Below, in pieces: positions 45,477 through 54,820 of a DNA stretch of 64,000 nt. The stretch lies in the NCBI RefSeq assembly GCF_014836635.1, contig NZ_JACSQL010000001.1:372001-436000 (forward strand). The letters run 5' to 3'. The translations under genes and the position numbers were made by a program. This DNA is from Paenibacillus gallinarum (GTDB lineage: Bacteria > Bacillota > Bacilli > Paenibacillales > Paenibacillaceae). How positions within the stretch are numbered: position 1 is the stretch's first letter; each line of letters starts with the position of its first letter. The notes under the pieces are model-generated. The model was given only the letters and a program-made list of their open reading frames with translations. It was not told the DNA's origin and did no database searches.

Positions 45477-45677
45477 ATGCCTAAAATGAAAACTCACAGC
45501 AGTCTGAAGGGTCGTTTCAAAATTACAGGTACTGGTAAAGTGAAACGTTATAAAGCATACAGAAATCACTTGCTTTCCCACAAATCCAAACGTGCAAAAC
45601 GCGTTCTTGCTGGTAGCCCTGTAATGGCACCTGGAGATGTTAAACGTTTGAAACAAGGTTTGTCTAACCTTAAATAG
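45477..45677 (+). CDS. rpmI: 50S ribosomal protein L35
   Basis: 66-residue basic ribosomal protein with the standard MPKMKTHSSLKGRFKITGTG start and AKRVLAG...VKRLKQGL end. GGAGGAGG seven bases upstream. Second gene of the L20-regulated operon. Confidence 0.97.
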   Translation: MPKMKTHSSLKGRFKITGTGKVKRYKAYRNHLLSHKSKRAKRVLAGSPVMAPGDVKRLKQGLSNLK

Positions 45678-45749
45678 TCTCGTTTTGCAACAACTGCATC
45701 TAAGCAGTATAACTACTAAACATATATATTTTCTGGGAGGTCTTCTAAT

Positions 45750-46109
45750 ATGGCAAGAGTAAAGGGCGGATTCGTTGTTCGTCGTCGTCATAAAAAAGTA
45801 TTGAAACTTGCTAAAGGTTATTTTGGTTCTAAACACCGTATCTTTAAAACTGCTAATGAACAAGTAATGAAATCCATGGTATATGCATACCGTGACCGTC
45901 GTACTACAAAACGTAACTTCCGTAAATTGTGGATCGTTCGTATCAATGCAGCAGCTCGCATGAACGGATTGTCTTACAGCAAATTCATGCACGGTTTGAA
46001 ACTCGCTGGAGTAGACATGAACCGTAAAATGCTCGCTGATCTTGCAGTGAACGATATCAATGCATTCAACTCTTTGGCTGTTGTAGCTAAAGAAAAAGTG
46101 AACGCATAA
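45750..46109 (+). CDS. rplT: 50S ribosomal protein L20
   Basis: 119-residue basic protein, with [26 protein letters not shown] start in family form and the conserved [19 protein letters not shown] segment. Assembly protein of the large subunit and the repressor that acts on the leader upstream of infC. Followed by a strong terminator. Confidence 0.97.
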   Translation: MARVKGGFVVRRRHKKVLKLAKGYFGSKHRIFKTANEQVMKSMVYAYRDRRTTKRNFRKLWIVRINAAARMNGLSYSKFMHGLKLAGVDMNRKMLADLAVNDINAFNSLAVVAKEKVNA

Positions 46110-46123
46110 TTTAATAATATGTT

Positions 46124-46147
46124 GCCGCCGTTATAGGCGGCTTTTTT
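46124..46147 (+). terminator. intrinsic terminator after rplT
   Basis: GCCGCC / GGCGGC stem with six-base loop and six T. Confidence 0.9.
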
Positions 46148-46161
46148 ATGGACATATTTAG

Positions 46162-46181
46162 GTTCATTTACATAAATGAAC
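46162..46181. repeat. 20-bp near-perfect dyad
   Basis: GTTCATTTA and its reverse complement separated by two bases; the size and AT-rich spacing look like a repressor operator. It lies just after the rplT terminator and about 400 bases before the nupN-like start. Confidence 0.4.
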
Positions 46182-46339
46182 TAGGTCTTGTGACATAATG
46201 TTTGGATCATTCTTTTTGTATCATACTTAAAATAGTGCAAATAATAATTGGCATTCATGGAAGTAAAAGGGGTAAGAAAGATACTTGTATGGTAAGGAAA
46301 GTCACATATAAGTTACATTAACGTGTTAAATTACGAAAG

Positions 46340-46353
46340 TAAAAACGCTTACA
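46340..46353 (+). promoter_or_regulatory. cre-like site upstream of nupN-like gene
   Basis: TAAAAACGCTTACA matches 13 of 14 positions of TGWAANCGNTNWCA. It lies about 70-80 bases upstream of the TATAAT at 46421. CcpA control of the nucleoside transporter is inferred. Confidence 0.5.
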
Positions 46354-46564
46354 TTCCTTTTTTGCTATAAAAACTTAAAATTAAGTGATGAAACTGCTGG
46401 ATTTTAAAAAAGGATGATTGTATAATCACACCTAGTAGGACAGTCCTACTTGAACTTCTCATTCGCTGGAACTGCAAGGTGTCACGATGAATGTTAATTG
46501 TGGCAAGCAGCAGAGCTAATGAAAGATTCAAGAAGGCAATATTTTAAGGGGGAACAATTCCAAG

Positions 46565-47596
46565 ATGAAGAAAGTATTGAGTTTGTCTCTAAGTATGATC
46601 CTTGCAGCATCAGTTGCACTTGCCGGTTGCGGTAATGACAACACTAGTGGTTCGCAAGGTAGCGATGGAAACGAAGGAGCAGCAAAATCTGACGTACAAA
46701 TCGGTATGGTAACGGATGTAGGCGGTGTAAACGACAAATCCTTTAACCAATCTGCTTGGGAAGCTCTGCAAGCTGTAGAGGCGGAATCAGGCGCAAAAGT
46801 TAAGTATTTGCAGAGTAAATCGGATAGCGAGTATAACACAAACCTAAACGAGTTCGTACAAAACAATTATAATCTTACTTGGGGAATTGGCTTCCAACTT
46901 GCCGAAGCAATTAAAACGGTAGCTGAACAAAACCCAGAATCAAATCTTGCGATTATTGACAGCGTTGTTGAAGCGCCAAATGTGAAATCTGTAACTTTTG
47001 CAGAAGAACAAGGCTCTTTCCTCGTAGGTGTGATCGCTGGTAAAATGACAAAAACAAATAAAATTGGTTTTGTTGGCGGTATGTCCAGCCCACTCATCAA
47101 GAGATTTGAAGTTGGTTTCAGAGAAGGTATTAAAGCAGTAAATCCTGATGCTAAGTTTATTCCTACTTACACTGGTAACTTTGATAAACCTGACGAAGGA
47201 AAAACAGCAGCAGCTACACTCTACAACGATGGAGTAGATATTATCTTCCACGCTGCTGGTGCAACAGGTACAGGCGTGTTCAATGAAGGTCTGTCCCGTA
47301 AAAAATCCGGCCAAGATGTGTGGGTAATCGGTGTAGATAAAGACCAATCTATCGAGTTTGGTGATGAAATCACACTGACGTCCATGATCAAAAAAGTAGA
47401 CGAAGCAGTTAAAAAAGTATCACTTGAGTTAGTAAACGGTACTTTCGAGGGTGGAATCGAAGAGCTTGACCTTGCCGACAACGCTGTAGGTATTGCTGAG
47501 ACTTCAACAGCTAACGTTCCTGAAGATGTTCTGAAACTCGTTGACGAGTATAAAGAAAAAATCATCAGCGGCGAAATTGTTGTTCCAACTGAGTAG
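46565..47596 (+). CDS. nupN: BMP-family nucleoside-binding lipoprotein
   Basis: Substrate-binding lipoprotein of the basic membrane protein/PnrA family, 343 residues; homologues bind purine nucleosides. Signal peptide with lipobox VALAGC (Cys about 20), then MVTDVGGVNDKSFNQSAWEAL, the family opening, IGFVGGMSSPLIKRFEVGFREG and VIGVDKDQS. First gene of an ABC operon laid out like nupNOPQ of Bacillus subtilis (guanosine uptake). GGGGGAAC upstream of the start. A strong hairpin follows before the ATPase gene. Confidence 0.9.
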   Translation: MKKVLSLSLSMILAASVALAGCGNDNTSGSQGSDGNEGAAKSDVQIGMVTDVGGVNDKSFNQSAWEALQAVEAESGAKVKYLQSKSDSEYNTNLNEFVQNNYNLTWGIGFQLAEAIKTVAEQNPESNLAIIDSVVEAPNVKSVTFAEEQGSFLVGVIAGKMTKTNKIGFVGGMSSPLIKRFEVGFREGIKAVNPDAKFIPTYTGNFDKPDEGKTAAATLYNDGVDIIFHAAGATGTGVFNEGLSRKKSGQDVWVIGVDKDQSIEFGDEITLTSMIKKVDEAVKKVSLELVNGTFEGGIEELDLADNAVGIAETSTANVPEDVLKLVDEYKEKIISGEIVVPTE

Positions 47597-47664
47597 TGTA
47601 ACTGAGTAGTTCAAGTATTACCGTTTCTTACGTAAAAGTAGATACGATGTAAATAAGCATAATG

Positions 47665-47693
47665 ACAAGGCTGGTTATTAGAACTAGCCTTGT
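47665..47693 (+). promoter_or_regulatory. intercistronic hairpin between nupN and nupO
   Basis: ACAAGGCT (47665-47672) pairs with AGCCTTGT (47686-47693) with inner GTT/GAAC pairing and no U-tract. Such hairpins after binding-protein genes commonly stabilise the upstream message and set the high ratio of binding protein to transporter. Confidence 0.6.
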
Positions 47694-47744
47694 TCTCACG
47701 TCTAGGGCCATAATTACTAATAAATTCTATATAAGGGTGATCTC

Positions 47745-49283
47745 ATGGGTGCAGCAACTCCTGTTGTAGAGTTAAAGCAAATTACAAAACGCTTCCCAGG
47801 TATTGTCGCCAATGATTCCATAAGTTTGCAGCTGCACAAGGGTGAAATCCATGCGCTGCTAGGGGAGAATGGTGCGGGTAAATCAACGTTGATGAATATT
47901 GTATTTGGATTGTATCAGCCTGATGAAGGCAGCATCGAAGTTAACGGCAAGCCTGTATTAATTGATAGTCCAAACAAAGCAATTGAACTGGGAATTGGAA
48001 TGGTCCATCAGCATTTTAAGCTGGTGCAACCTTTTACTGTAGCTGAGAATATTATACTAGGTTCTGAACCAAGAAAAGGGCTGGGTATTAACTATAAAAA
48101 GGCAGTAGCAGAGGTTACACGTTTATCAGAAATGTATGGATTACAAGTAAATCCAAACGCCAAAATTGAAGATATATCTGTAGGTATGCAGCAACGTGTT
48201 GAAATTCTTAAAACACTGTATCGCGGAGCAGAAATTCTCATTTTTGACGAACCAACAGCAGTACTAACACCACAGGAAATTACGGAATTGCTTGTGATTA
48301 TGAAGAAGCTCGTTGCTGAAGGAAAGTCCATTATTCTGATTACTCATAAACTGAAAGAAATTATGGAGATTTCAGATAAGGTTACCATTATCCGCCGCGG
48401 GAAAGTGATTGACACGGTTAAAACTTCCGAAACTTCTCCAAATGATCTAGCAGCTAAAATGGTAGGACGAGAAGTAACTTTCAAGGTAGATAAGAAACAG
48501 GCCGAGCCTAAAGAAGTAGTTCTTGATATTCAAAATCTTACATCTAAGAATCAAGATCACATCTCTGTTCTTGATCAATTGAATCTGCAAGTGCGAGCTG
48601 GCGAAATTGTCGGAATTGCCGGGGTAGACGGTAATGGTCAAAGTGAACTGATTGAGGCTATCACTGGACTGCGTAAAGTAGATTCGGGAAGTATCAAGCT
48701 CAATGGCAAAGAGATCAAGAATCGAACTCCTCGTAAAATTTCAGAGTCAGGTGTAGGCCATATACCGGAGGATCGTCATAAACATGGTTTGGTACTTGAC
48801 TTCTCTGTAAGTGAAAATATGGTGCTCGAATCTTACTACAAAGAACCATTTTCAAAGAAAGGTTTTCTGGATTTTAAAGAGATCGATAAGCATACGGTGA
48901 AATTGGTAGAAGCATTTGATGTAAGAACACCAAGCATTGATACGAAATCTCGTGCACTCTCTGGTGGTAACCAGCAGAAAGCGATTATTGCGAGAGAAGT
49001 GAATAAAAACCCAGATTTACTTATCGCTGCACAACCGACACGCGGACTTGACGTTGGTGCAATTGAATTCGTACAAAAACAACTCATTGCCCAGCGGGAT
49101 CAAGGGAAAGCTGTTCTTCTTATTTCTTTTGAGTTAGATGAAATTATGAATGTATCTGACCGGATCGCTGTTATCTATGAAGGACATATCGTAGGTGAAG
49201 TACTGCCAGAGGAGACAAATGATCAAGAACTCGGACTTATGATGGCAGGCAGCATGAAGAAGAGAGGTGCAGCGGGTGAATAA
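47745..49283 (+). CDS. nupO: nucleoside ABC transporter ATPase (two fused NBDs)
   Basis: ATP-binding subunit with two nucleotide-binding domains in one 512-residue chain, like sugar and nucleoside CUT2-type ATPases. First NBD: Walker A GENGAGKST near residue 42, signature ISVGMQQRVEIL, Walker B ILIFDEPTAVLTP. Second NBD (about 260-500): GVDGNGQSEL in place of the canonical Walker A, signature ALSGGNQQKAIIAREV and DLLIAAQPTRGLDVGA. The second site is degenerate, as usual in this group. The next gene overlaps its end by 8 bp. Confidence 0.93.
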   Translation: MGAATPVVELKQITKRFPGIVANDSISLQLHKGEIHALLGENGAGKSTLMNIVFGLYQPDEGSIEVNGKPVLIDSPNKAIELGIGMVHQHFKLVQPFTVAENIILGSEPRKGLGINYKKAVAEVTRLSEMYGLQVNPNAKIEDISVGMQQRVEILKTLYRGAEILIFDEPTAVLTPQEITELLVIMKKLVAEGKSIILITHKLKEIMEISDKVTIIRRGKVIDTVKTSETSPNDLAAKMVGREVTFKVDKKQAEPKEVVLDIQNLTSKNQDHISVLDQLNLQVRAGEIVGIAGVDGNGQSELIEAITGLRKVDSGSIKLNGKEIKNRTPRKISESGVGHIPEDRHKHGLVLDFSVSENMVLESYYKEPFSKKGFLDFKEIDKHTVKLVEAFDVRTPSIDTKSRALSGGNQQKAIIAREVNKNPDLLIAAQPTRGLDVGAIEFVQKQLIAQRDQGKAVLLISFELDEIMNVSDRIAVIYEGHIVGEVLPEETNDQELGLMMAGSMKKRGAAGE

Positions 49284-50355
49284 TGTATTAAAATGGTTTA
49301 CGAAGGACTCATTTATATATCCTGTAGTAGCTATTATTATGGGTCTGTTCTTGGGTGCATTCGTTATGCTGATTGGTGGATATAATCCCATTACGGCTTA
49401 TGGTGCACTGATTGATAAAGTTTTTGGAAGTACCTATAACTTTGGTGAGGCAATTCGCGAGATGACTCCGCTCCTGATGACGGGTCTGGCTTTCGCTTTT
49501 GCATCGCGAGCAGGTTTGTTTAACATCGGGGCTGAAGGTCAGTATATCGTAGGTATGACCGCAGCTACGTTTATCGGGATTAAATTTACTGGTTTACCCG
49601 TACTCATTCATGCACCGCTTGCTCTCATTGCTGGGGCAATTGCAGGTGGACTTTGGGCATCTGTTGCGGGTTTTCTTAAAGCGAAACGCGGAGTTAATGA
49701 AGTTATCACCAGTATTATGATGAACTGGATTGCTCTTTATATGGCTAATCTTGTAGTAAGACAGTTCTTGCTTATGCCTGGTGAAAATCGTTCAGAGCAA
49801 ATTCAGCCTAGTGCGTCGATCGCGATCGGCTGGTTGTCTGAACTGATGAACAATTCACGTGTTCACTGGGGAACGTTAATTGCTCTTGTAGCAGCCTTGT
49901 TTTTCTATATTTTCATGTGGAAGACGAAACAAGGTTTTGAGCTGCGTGCCGTTGGTTTCAACCATCATGCCGCAGAATATGCCGGGATGAAAGTAAACCG
50001 AAATGTAGTAAAAGCAATGTTTATCAGTGGAATATTTGCTGGTCTTGGCGGTGCGTTTCAAGTGCTTGGGGTGTTTGGATATCAAACCGTGTTCCAAGGT
50101 TCTCCAGGTATCGGATTTGACGGAATTGCCGTTGCTCTGATTGGTATGAATCATCCACTTGGTGTTGTACTAGGAGCCATTTTATTTGGTGGATTAACCT
50201 ATGGTTCTTCCGGAATGAGCTTTGCTGCGGATGTTCCACCGGAATTGATCCGAATCGTAATCGGTTCGATCATCTTCTTTATAGCTGCACAAGGGATTGT
50301 GCGCTGGGTGCTTAAACCCTTTAACTCCAAGCGCAAGAAAGAGAAGGTGTTGTAA
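49276..50355 (+). CDS. nupP: nucleoside ABC transporter permease
   Basis: Membrane permease of the BPD_transp_2 family, 359 residues with about nine hydrophobic segments. AFASRAGLFNIGAEGQYIVGM near residue 76 is the conserved family motif and KAKRGVNEVITSIMMNWIALY the loop that meets the ATPase. GTG 49276 is preferred over GTG 49267: AGAGAGG lies eight bases before it. It overlaps the ATPase gene, indicating translational coupling. Confidence 0.9.
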   Translation: MNNVLKWFTKDSFIYPVVAIIMGLFLGAFVMLIGGYNPITAYGALIDKVFGSTYNFGEAIREMTPLLMTGLAFAFASRAGLFNIGAEGQYIVGMTAATFIGIKFTGLPVLIHAPLALIAGAIAGGLWASVAGFLKAKRGVNEVITSIMMNWIALYMANLVVRQFLLMPGENRSEQIQPSASIAIGWLSELMNNSRVHWGTLIALVAALFFYIFMWKTKQGFELRAVGFNHHAAEYAGMKVNRNVVKAMFISGIFAGLGGAFQVLGVFGYQTVFQGSPGIGFDGIAVALIGMNHPLGVVLGAILFGGLTYGSSGMSFAADVPPELIRIVIGSIIFFIAAQGIVRWVLKPFNSKRKKEKVL

Positions 50356-50357
50356 AC

Positions 50358-51332
50358 ATGGACTTCATAACCCTTTCTGGACAACTGATTAATACTACAC
50401 TCGTTTTCGCAACTGCGCTTGTTTTTGCTGCGCTAGGCGGTATTTTTTCCGAGCGTTCCGGGGTAACAAATCTCGGGATCGAAGGTTTTATGATTTTCGG
50501 AGCTTTTGCAGCAGGTGTTACGGCTCACTATGCACAAGATGCAGGCATTTCTGGAGGATCCGCAGCGGTGATCGGTCTTATTGCTGCTGCCGTATTCGGA
50601 CTGATTGTATCTCTTATTCACGCTGTAGCTTCGATTACTTTTAAAGCAGACCAGATTATTAGTGGTATCGTTATTAACTTCCTGGCTGCCGGTAGTACCC
50701 TGTATATGGTTAAATTACTCTTTGATGGTTCGGGAGAAACTCCGCTTATTTTAGGCTTTGAAAAATGGGATCCAACTTTGTTCGGTATAAAGTTAGCTGA
50801 AATTCCGTTCTTTGGAAGTGTGTTTATTAATCATTATCCGACTACGTTCTTGGCTATATTGTTCGTTATTATTGCTTACTACTTCCTGTATAAAACGCCT
50901 TATGGACTGCGTCTTCGTTCTGTCGGGGAGCACCCTAGTGCGGCAGATACAATGGGAATTAACGTAACGAAATATAGATATGTTGCGGTTATGGTTAGTG
51001 GAGCACTAGCGGCGATTGGTGGTGCAACGCTGACTCTTACTACAACGGGAGTATTCTCACACAATACCATTTCCGGACAAGGATACATTGCGATTGCTGC
51101 GATGATTTTTGGTAAATGGAATCCGATTGGTGCATTTGGCGCTGCCATGTTCTTCGGATTGTCTCAAGCCGTTCGTAACTATATTCAAATATTCGAATGG
51201 TCTCAGGCTATTCCCCAGGAAATTATTTTCATGCTGCCGTATGTACTTACCATTGTCGTACTGGTCGCTGCCGTAGGTCGCTCTTCTGCTCCTGCTGCAC
51301 TCGGTCAACCATACGATCCAGGCAAGCGATAA
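50358..51332 (+). CDS. nupQ: nucleoside ABC transporter permease
   Basis: Second permease of the BPD_transp_2 family, 324 residues, about eight to nine hydrophobic segments. IFSERSGVTNLGIEGFMIFGAF near residue 31 and KADQIISGIVINFLAAGST are the family motifs. Two bases separate it from the preceding gene. Completes a lipoprotein-ATPase-permease-permease operon that ends at a strong terminator. Confidence 0.92.
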   Translation: MDFITLSGQLINTTLVFATALVFAALGGIFSERSGVTNLGIEGFMIFGAFAAGVTAHYAQDAGISGGSAAVIGLIAAAVFGLIVSLIHAVASITFKADQIISGIVINFLAAGSTLYMVKLLFDGSGETPLILGFEKWDPTLFGIKLAEIPFFGSVFINHYPTTFLAILFVIIAYYFLYKTPYGLRLRSVGEHPSAADTMGINVTKYRYVAVMVSGALAAIGGATLTLTTTGVFSHNTISGQGYIAIAAMIFGKWNPIGAFGAAMFFGLSQAVRNYIQIFEWSQAIPQEIIFMLPYVLTIVVLVAAVGRSSAPAALGQPYDPGKR

Positions 51333-51356
51333 TTTGGGATTCGAAAATGGACAGAT

Positions 51357-51401
51357 AACCCGAAGGTGTTCACATTCATGTGTACACCTTCGGGTTTTTT
51401 T
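51357..51401 (+). terminator. intrinsic terminator after nupQ
   Basis: Perfect 13-bp stem AACCCGAAGGTGT / ACACCTTCGGGTT with a run of seven T. Confidence 0.92.
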
Positions 51402-51483
51402 GTACATGCAGGACATAGGAACAGGCAAATCTCTGATCTATGAATAGTATAATATTGAATTCTACTCAGAAGGAGGGAGAAAG

Positions 51484-51918
51484 ATGAGTAAATCTGTGAG
51501 CGCTAATGAAGCGAAAAAATGGATTGGACAGGAAATTATAGCTGTTCGGAAAGATGGAACACAGGTAGCGGGCAAGCTCGTATCTGTATCGGGTAATAAA
51601 CTTATACTCGAACCGGTGGGCGGAAAAGAGGCAGGTACACGGGCAATTATACCTTTGGTGTTATTCGATCTTCTCGCAATTGGTACTTTGCCTTTTATAG
51701 GCGGCGGTTTTGGCGGCCCATTTGGCGGGGGAGGTTATCAAGGAGGTTATCAAGGTGGTTATAATGGAGGAGGCTACCAGGGGGGAGGTTATCCTGGCGG
51801 CGGTTATGGCTACGGAGGCAAACCAGGTGGTGGTTACGGCTTTGGACCAGGTCCAGGACCGGGCCCAGGCCCAGGTTTTGGAGGAGGATACGGTTATAAA
51901 AATAAATTTTTCTACTAA
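51484..51918 (+). CDS. glycine/tyrosine-rich protein with small N-terminal beta domain
   Basis: 144 residues in two parts. Residues 1-60 look like a small beta-barrel (WIGQEIIAVRKDGTQVAGKLVSVSGNKLILEPVGG resembles an Sm/SH3-like strand pattern). Residues 73-140 are low complexity: repeats of GGY, GGYQGG and GPGPGPGPGPG. No signal peptide. Such Gly/Tyr tails occur in spore-coat and surface proteins of sporeformers, but nothing here proves that role. A strong AAGGAGGGAG precedes ATG 51484. TATAAT at 51448-51453, no clear -35. Confidence 0.7.
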   Translation: MSKSVSANEAKKWIGQEIIAVRKDGTQVAGKLVSVSGNKLILEPVGGKEAGTRAIIPLVLFDLLAIGTLPFIGGGFGGPFGGGGYQGGYQGGYNGGGYQGGGYPGGGYGYGGKPGGGYGFGPGPGPGPGPGFGGGYGYKNKFFY

Positions 51919-52043
51919 AGAATCAATTTCATAATACCTTTCGTTGCTTTTATCAGGAGATATATAGATCAAAATGGTTCTATTTGTCTATATAGTTACA
52001 AACTTATCGTTTTAATGAGTTATGAAATTGAACTAGTATCGTT

Positions 52044-52496
52044 TCAATAGCTTTCTAAACTTTTTCCCATCTCATAACAACGGCCAATGTCCATATATCG
52101 AATTAATTCATAACCTGATTTCTTATAAAAAAGGACCCCTTTATGGTTGCCTTCGTCCACCATCACTTTTGATCTTTTACACCCCCGTGAGATTCCAAAT
52201 TGTTCTGCTTTGAGTAGGAGCTCTCTGCCATGATTCTTCCTCTGTTGTTTCGGTGAGACTGCCATCATGTCAATATAAAGTAGATCTCCATGCATCATAA
52301 AGTGAATGAAACCAAATAAATCCGATTCGTATGTCGAAGAGGATACGAAAGAAATTCCCCTTGTTAATCTGAAGGGGATTTCTTTAATGACTTGATCGAT
52401 ATCCTGCTTGCTCATGTGAGAGAGAGGGACCAATTGTGTTTTAATGAGTTCCATGATAGCAGAGTCATCCTGCTTAGGTCTCCGATTTCGAATCAT
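52044..52496 (-). CDS. GNAT family N-acetyltransferase
   Basis: 150-residue acetyltransferase. Acetyl-CoA motif region: IDMMAVSPKQQRKNHGRELLLKAEQF (Q-x-x-N-H-G-R in place of the usual Q/R-x-x-G-x-G/A, a slightly divergent P-loop), then VMVDEGNHKGVLFYKKSGYELI. Start at 52496 is fixed by AAAGGAGGTC six bases upstream; the frame extends to 52553 with no site. Substrate unknown. Divergent from the T-box-controlled ilv operon. Confidence 0.8.
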   Translation of the reverse strand: MIRNRRPKQDDSAIMELIKTQLVPLSHMSKQDIDQVIKEIPFRLTRGISFVSSSTYESDLFGFIHFMMHGDLLYIDMMAVSPKQQRKNHGRELLLKAEQFGISRGCKRSKVMVDEGNHKGVLFYKKSGYELIRYMDIGRCYEMGKSLESY

Positions 52497-52634
52497 GGAA
52501 AAGACCTCCTTTTGAGCAAGTTCTTGTTGAAATAGTATATGTGGAGACGACATAACAGGTGCTATTTTACAGGGTAAAACAGTTGTTATAGCAAGGTTTG
52601 TACAAAAACTGTAATACTTTTGAAAAATAAAGTG

Positions 52635-52664
52635 TTGACTATTTCCATAAATGAATCATATAAT
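52635..52664 (+). promoter_or_regulatory. sigma-A promoter of ilv-leu operon
   Basis: TTGACT (52635-52640), 18-base spacer, TATAAT (52659-52664). Transcript start expected near 52671. Confidence 0.8.
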
Positions 52665-52670
52665 GTTCCT

Positions 52671-53019
52671 AACATTTAACCGCTATAGTTCATCGGCAAT
52701 GATGAGGACGAAGTTGTAAGGGCGCTTATGCTCAGAGAGTGGACGGAATATGCTGCAAGCTCCACCATAATCCCTTATATACGAGCTCACCTCGGAGCTG
52801 TTTTCCTGAAAGGCAGTTTGCTTATTAGGGAAAATCGTATGTCTACGTTACAGACGTTAGGTAAGAAGATGGGGTGGGGTTATTTACCTTACTATTCTTC
52901 TACTTGCTAAGGTCGGATTCTGTGAGGAATCAGACAAAACTGGGTGGTACCACGGAAGAAACAACCTTTCGTCCCTTGCGAGGCACATATTGTGTCCGCT
53001 TGAGATGAGAGGTTTTTTT
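52671..53019 (+). ncRNA. T-box riboswitch, leucine specific
   Basis: tRNA-sensing leader controlling ilvB and downstream genes. The conserved T-box sequence GGGTGGTACCACGG is at 52942-52955; its UGGU bulge would pair with an ACCA tRNA end, as expected for tRNA-Leu. Stem I shows ATGAGGAC (kink-turn region), the distal-loop CAGAGAGTGG and GCTGCAAG blocks, and a specifier-loop context GAG-CTC-ACC with CTC (Leu) at 52796-52798. The terminator pairs 52963-52973 with 53004-53014 and has seven T (53013-53019). A charged tRNA-Leu would favour termination. Confidence 0.93.
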
Positions 53020-53071
53020 GTTTTCTAGTATGCAAGTTCAATGTAGTTCTTACGAAGGGGGAGATCTTAGA

Positions 53072-54817
53072 GTGAATGCACATAATCCTGAAATGCGGTC
53101 AACAGATCAACTACGAGAGAAATGGATGAAGCCGGAAGTCATTACCGGTTCGGATATCTTGCTACGAAGCTTGCTCCTTGAAGGTGTTGATTGTGTGTTT
53201 GGTTATCCGGGCGGAGCAGTACTTTATATTTATGATGCGATGTATGGATTCGAAGATTTCAAACATCTTCTTACACGTCATGAACAAGGTGCTATTCATG
53301 CGGCTGATGGTTATGCACGTGTAAGTGGAAAAGTAGGGGTATGCATTGCTACTTCAGGTCCTGGTGCTACAAACCTCGTTACTGGAATTGCAACTGCGTA
53401 TATGGATTCAGTACCTCTTGTTGTCATCACAGGAAATGTCGTTTCAAACCTGATTGGTACCGATGCATTCCAAGAAGCTGATATTACGGGAATTACCATG
53501 CCAATCACGAAACATAGTTATCTAGTACGAGATGTTGAAGATTTGCCTCGGGTTATTCACGAAGCATTCCACATTGCGAACACAGGTAGAAAAGGACCGG
53601 TACTCATTGATATCCCTAAAGATATCTCAGCAGCGAAGACCCTTTTCAAACCCCAAACGGAACCAGTGCAGATGAGAGCTTACAATCCAAAAGTGATTCC
53701 AAACCGGATTCAGCTCGATAAACTGCATCAAGCTATTCAAGAAGCAGAACGTCCAGTCATTCTAGCTGGAGGCGGGGTTGTATATTCCGGAGGACATGAA
53801 GCACTTTACGAATTTGTTAAACAAACGGAAATTCCGATTACAACTACACTTCTTGGACTCGGAGGCTTCCCAAGCGGTCATGAATTGTGGATGGGAATGC
53901 CCGGAATGCATGGAACATATACAGCAAATCATGCCATTCAACAAGCAGACCTCCTAATCTGTATCGGTGCAAGATTTGATGATCGGGTTACTGGAAAGCT
54001 GGATGGTTTTGCACCTAAAGCAAAAATTGTTCACATTGATATTGACCCAGCTGAGATTGGTAAAAACGTTGCTGCCGACATTCCTATTGTAGGTGACGTG
54101 AAAACCGTACTAGAAATTCTTAATCAAGATGCAGCTCGTGCAGATAAGGCAGATGCATGGCGAGGACAGATCAAGGAATGGAAAGGCGATCGTCTCTATA
54201 ACTACAAGGATTCGGATGAAGTCTTAAAACCACAGTGGGTTATTGAAATGTTGAATGACACTACAAACGGCAGTGCAATCGTAACAACAGATGTAGGTCA
54301 ACATCAAATGTGGGCTGCACAATATTATAAATTTAATCAGCCTCGTTCATGGGTTACTTCTGGCGGCCTTGGTACAATGGGATTTGGATTCCCTTCTGCA
54401 ATTGGTGCACAAATGGCTCATCCAGATCGACTGGTTATTTCCATCAATGGAGATGGCGGAATGCAAATGTGTTCTCAAGAACTTGCGATCTGCGCGATAA
54501 ACAAAATCCCGGTTAAGATTGTGGTAATTAACAATCAGGTACTTGGAATGGTTAGACAGTGGCAGGAATTAATTTACGAAAATCGGTATAGCCATATTGA
54601 TCTATCAGGTAGTCCTGATTTTGTGAAATTGGCAGAAGCGTACGGAGTAAAAGGTCTGCGTGCAACAAACAAAGAGGAAGCTCAGCAAGTTTGGGAAGAA
54701 GCAATGAATACGGATGGTCCTGTACTTGTCGAATTTGTAGTTAATAGGGACGAAAATGTATATCCGATGGTAATGCAGGGTTCGACAATTGATCAAATGC
54801 TGATGGGAGATGCATAA
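53072..54817 (+). CDS. ilvB: acetolactate synthase large subunit
   Basis: ThDP enzyme joining two pyruvates (valine, leucine) or pyruvate and 2-oxobutyrate (isoleucine). 581 residues: ThDP N-domain with [16 protein letters not shown] and catalytic Glu in [17 protein letters not shown], central FAD-type domain (about 190-340; [33 protein letters not shown]), C-domain with [12 protein letters not shown] and the metal/ThDP-binding [19 protein letters not shown] 53072 follows GGGGGAG by nine bases; the frame upstream runs into the T-box terminator. ilvN follows after 3 nt. Confidence 0.96.
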   Translation: MNAHNPEMRSTDQLREKWMKPEVITGSDILLRSLLLEGVDCVFGYPGGAVLYIYDAMYGFEDFKHLLTRHEQGAIHAADGYARVSGKVGVCIATSGPGATNLVTGIATAYMDSVPLVVITGNVVSNLIGTDAFQEADITGITMPITKHSYLVRDVEDLPRVIHEAFHIANTGRKGPVLIDIPKDISAAKTLFKPQTEPVQMRAYNPKVIPNRIQLDKLHQAIQEAERPVILAGGGVVYSGGHEALYEFVKQTEIPITTTLLGLGGFPSGHELWMGMPGMHGTYTANHAIQQADLLICIGARFDDRVTGKLDGFAPKAKIVHIDIDPAEIGKNVAADIPIVGDVKTVLEILNQDAARADKADAWRGQIKEWKGDRLYNYKDSDEVLKPQWVIEMLNDTTNGSAIVTTDVGQHQMWAAQYYKFNQPRSWVTSGGLGTMGFGFPSAIGAQMAHPDRLVISINGDGGMQMCSQELAICAINKIPVKIVVINNQVLGMVRQWQELIYENRYSHIDLSGSPDFVKLAEAYGVKGLRATNKEEAQQVWEEAMNTDGPVLVEFVVNRDENVYPMVMQGSTIDQMLMGDA

Positions 54818-54820
54818 ATC

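Larger units (their letters stand above)
46110..46564 (+). other. 455-bp intergenic region upstream of nucleoside transporter operon
   Basis: Contains the rplT terminator, a dyad with 9-bp arms at 46162-46181, a cre-like site at 46340-46353, a TATAAT at 46421-46426 lacking a clear -35, and a perfect small hairpin AGTAGGA-cag-TCCTACT at 46434-46450 that would sit at the 5' end of the transcript. No purine riboswitch or CodY box was recognised. Confidence 0.5.

Noticed and set aside
45063..45992. 309-codon minus-strand open frame opposite infC-rpmI-rplT
   Set aside because: It is a shadow of three certain ribosomal/translation genes, has an odd Phe/Cys/Thr-rich composition and no ribosome binding site.
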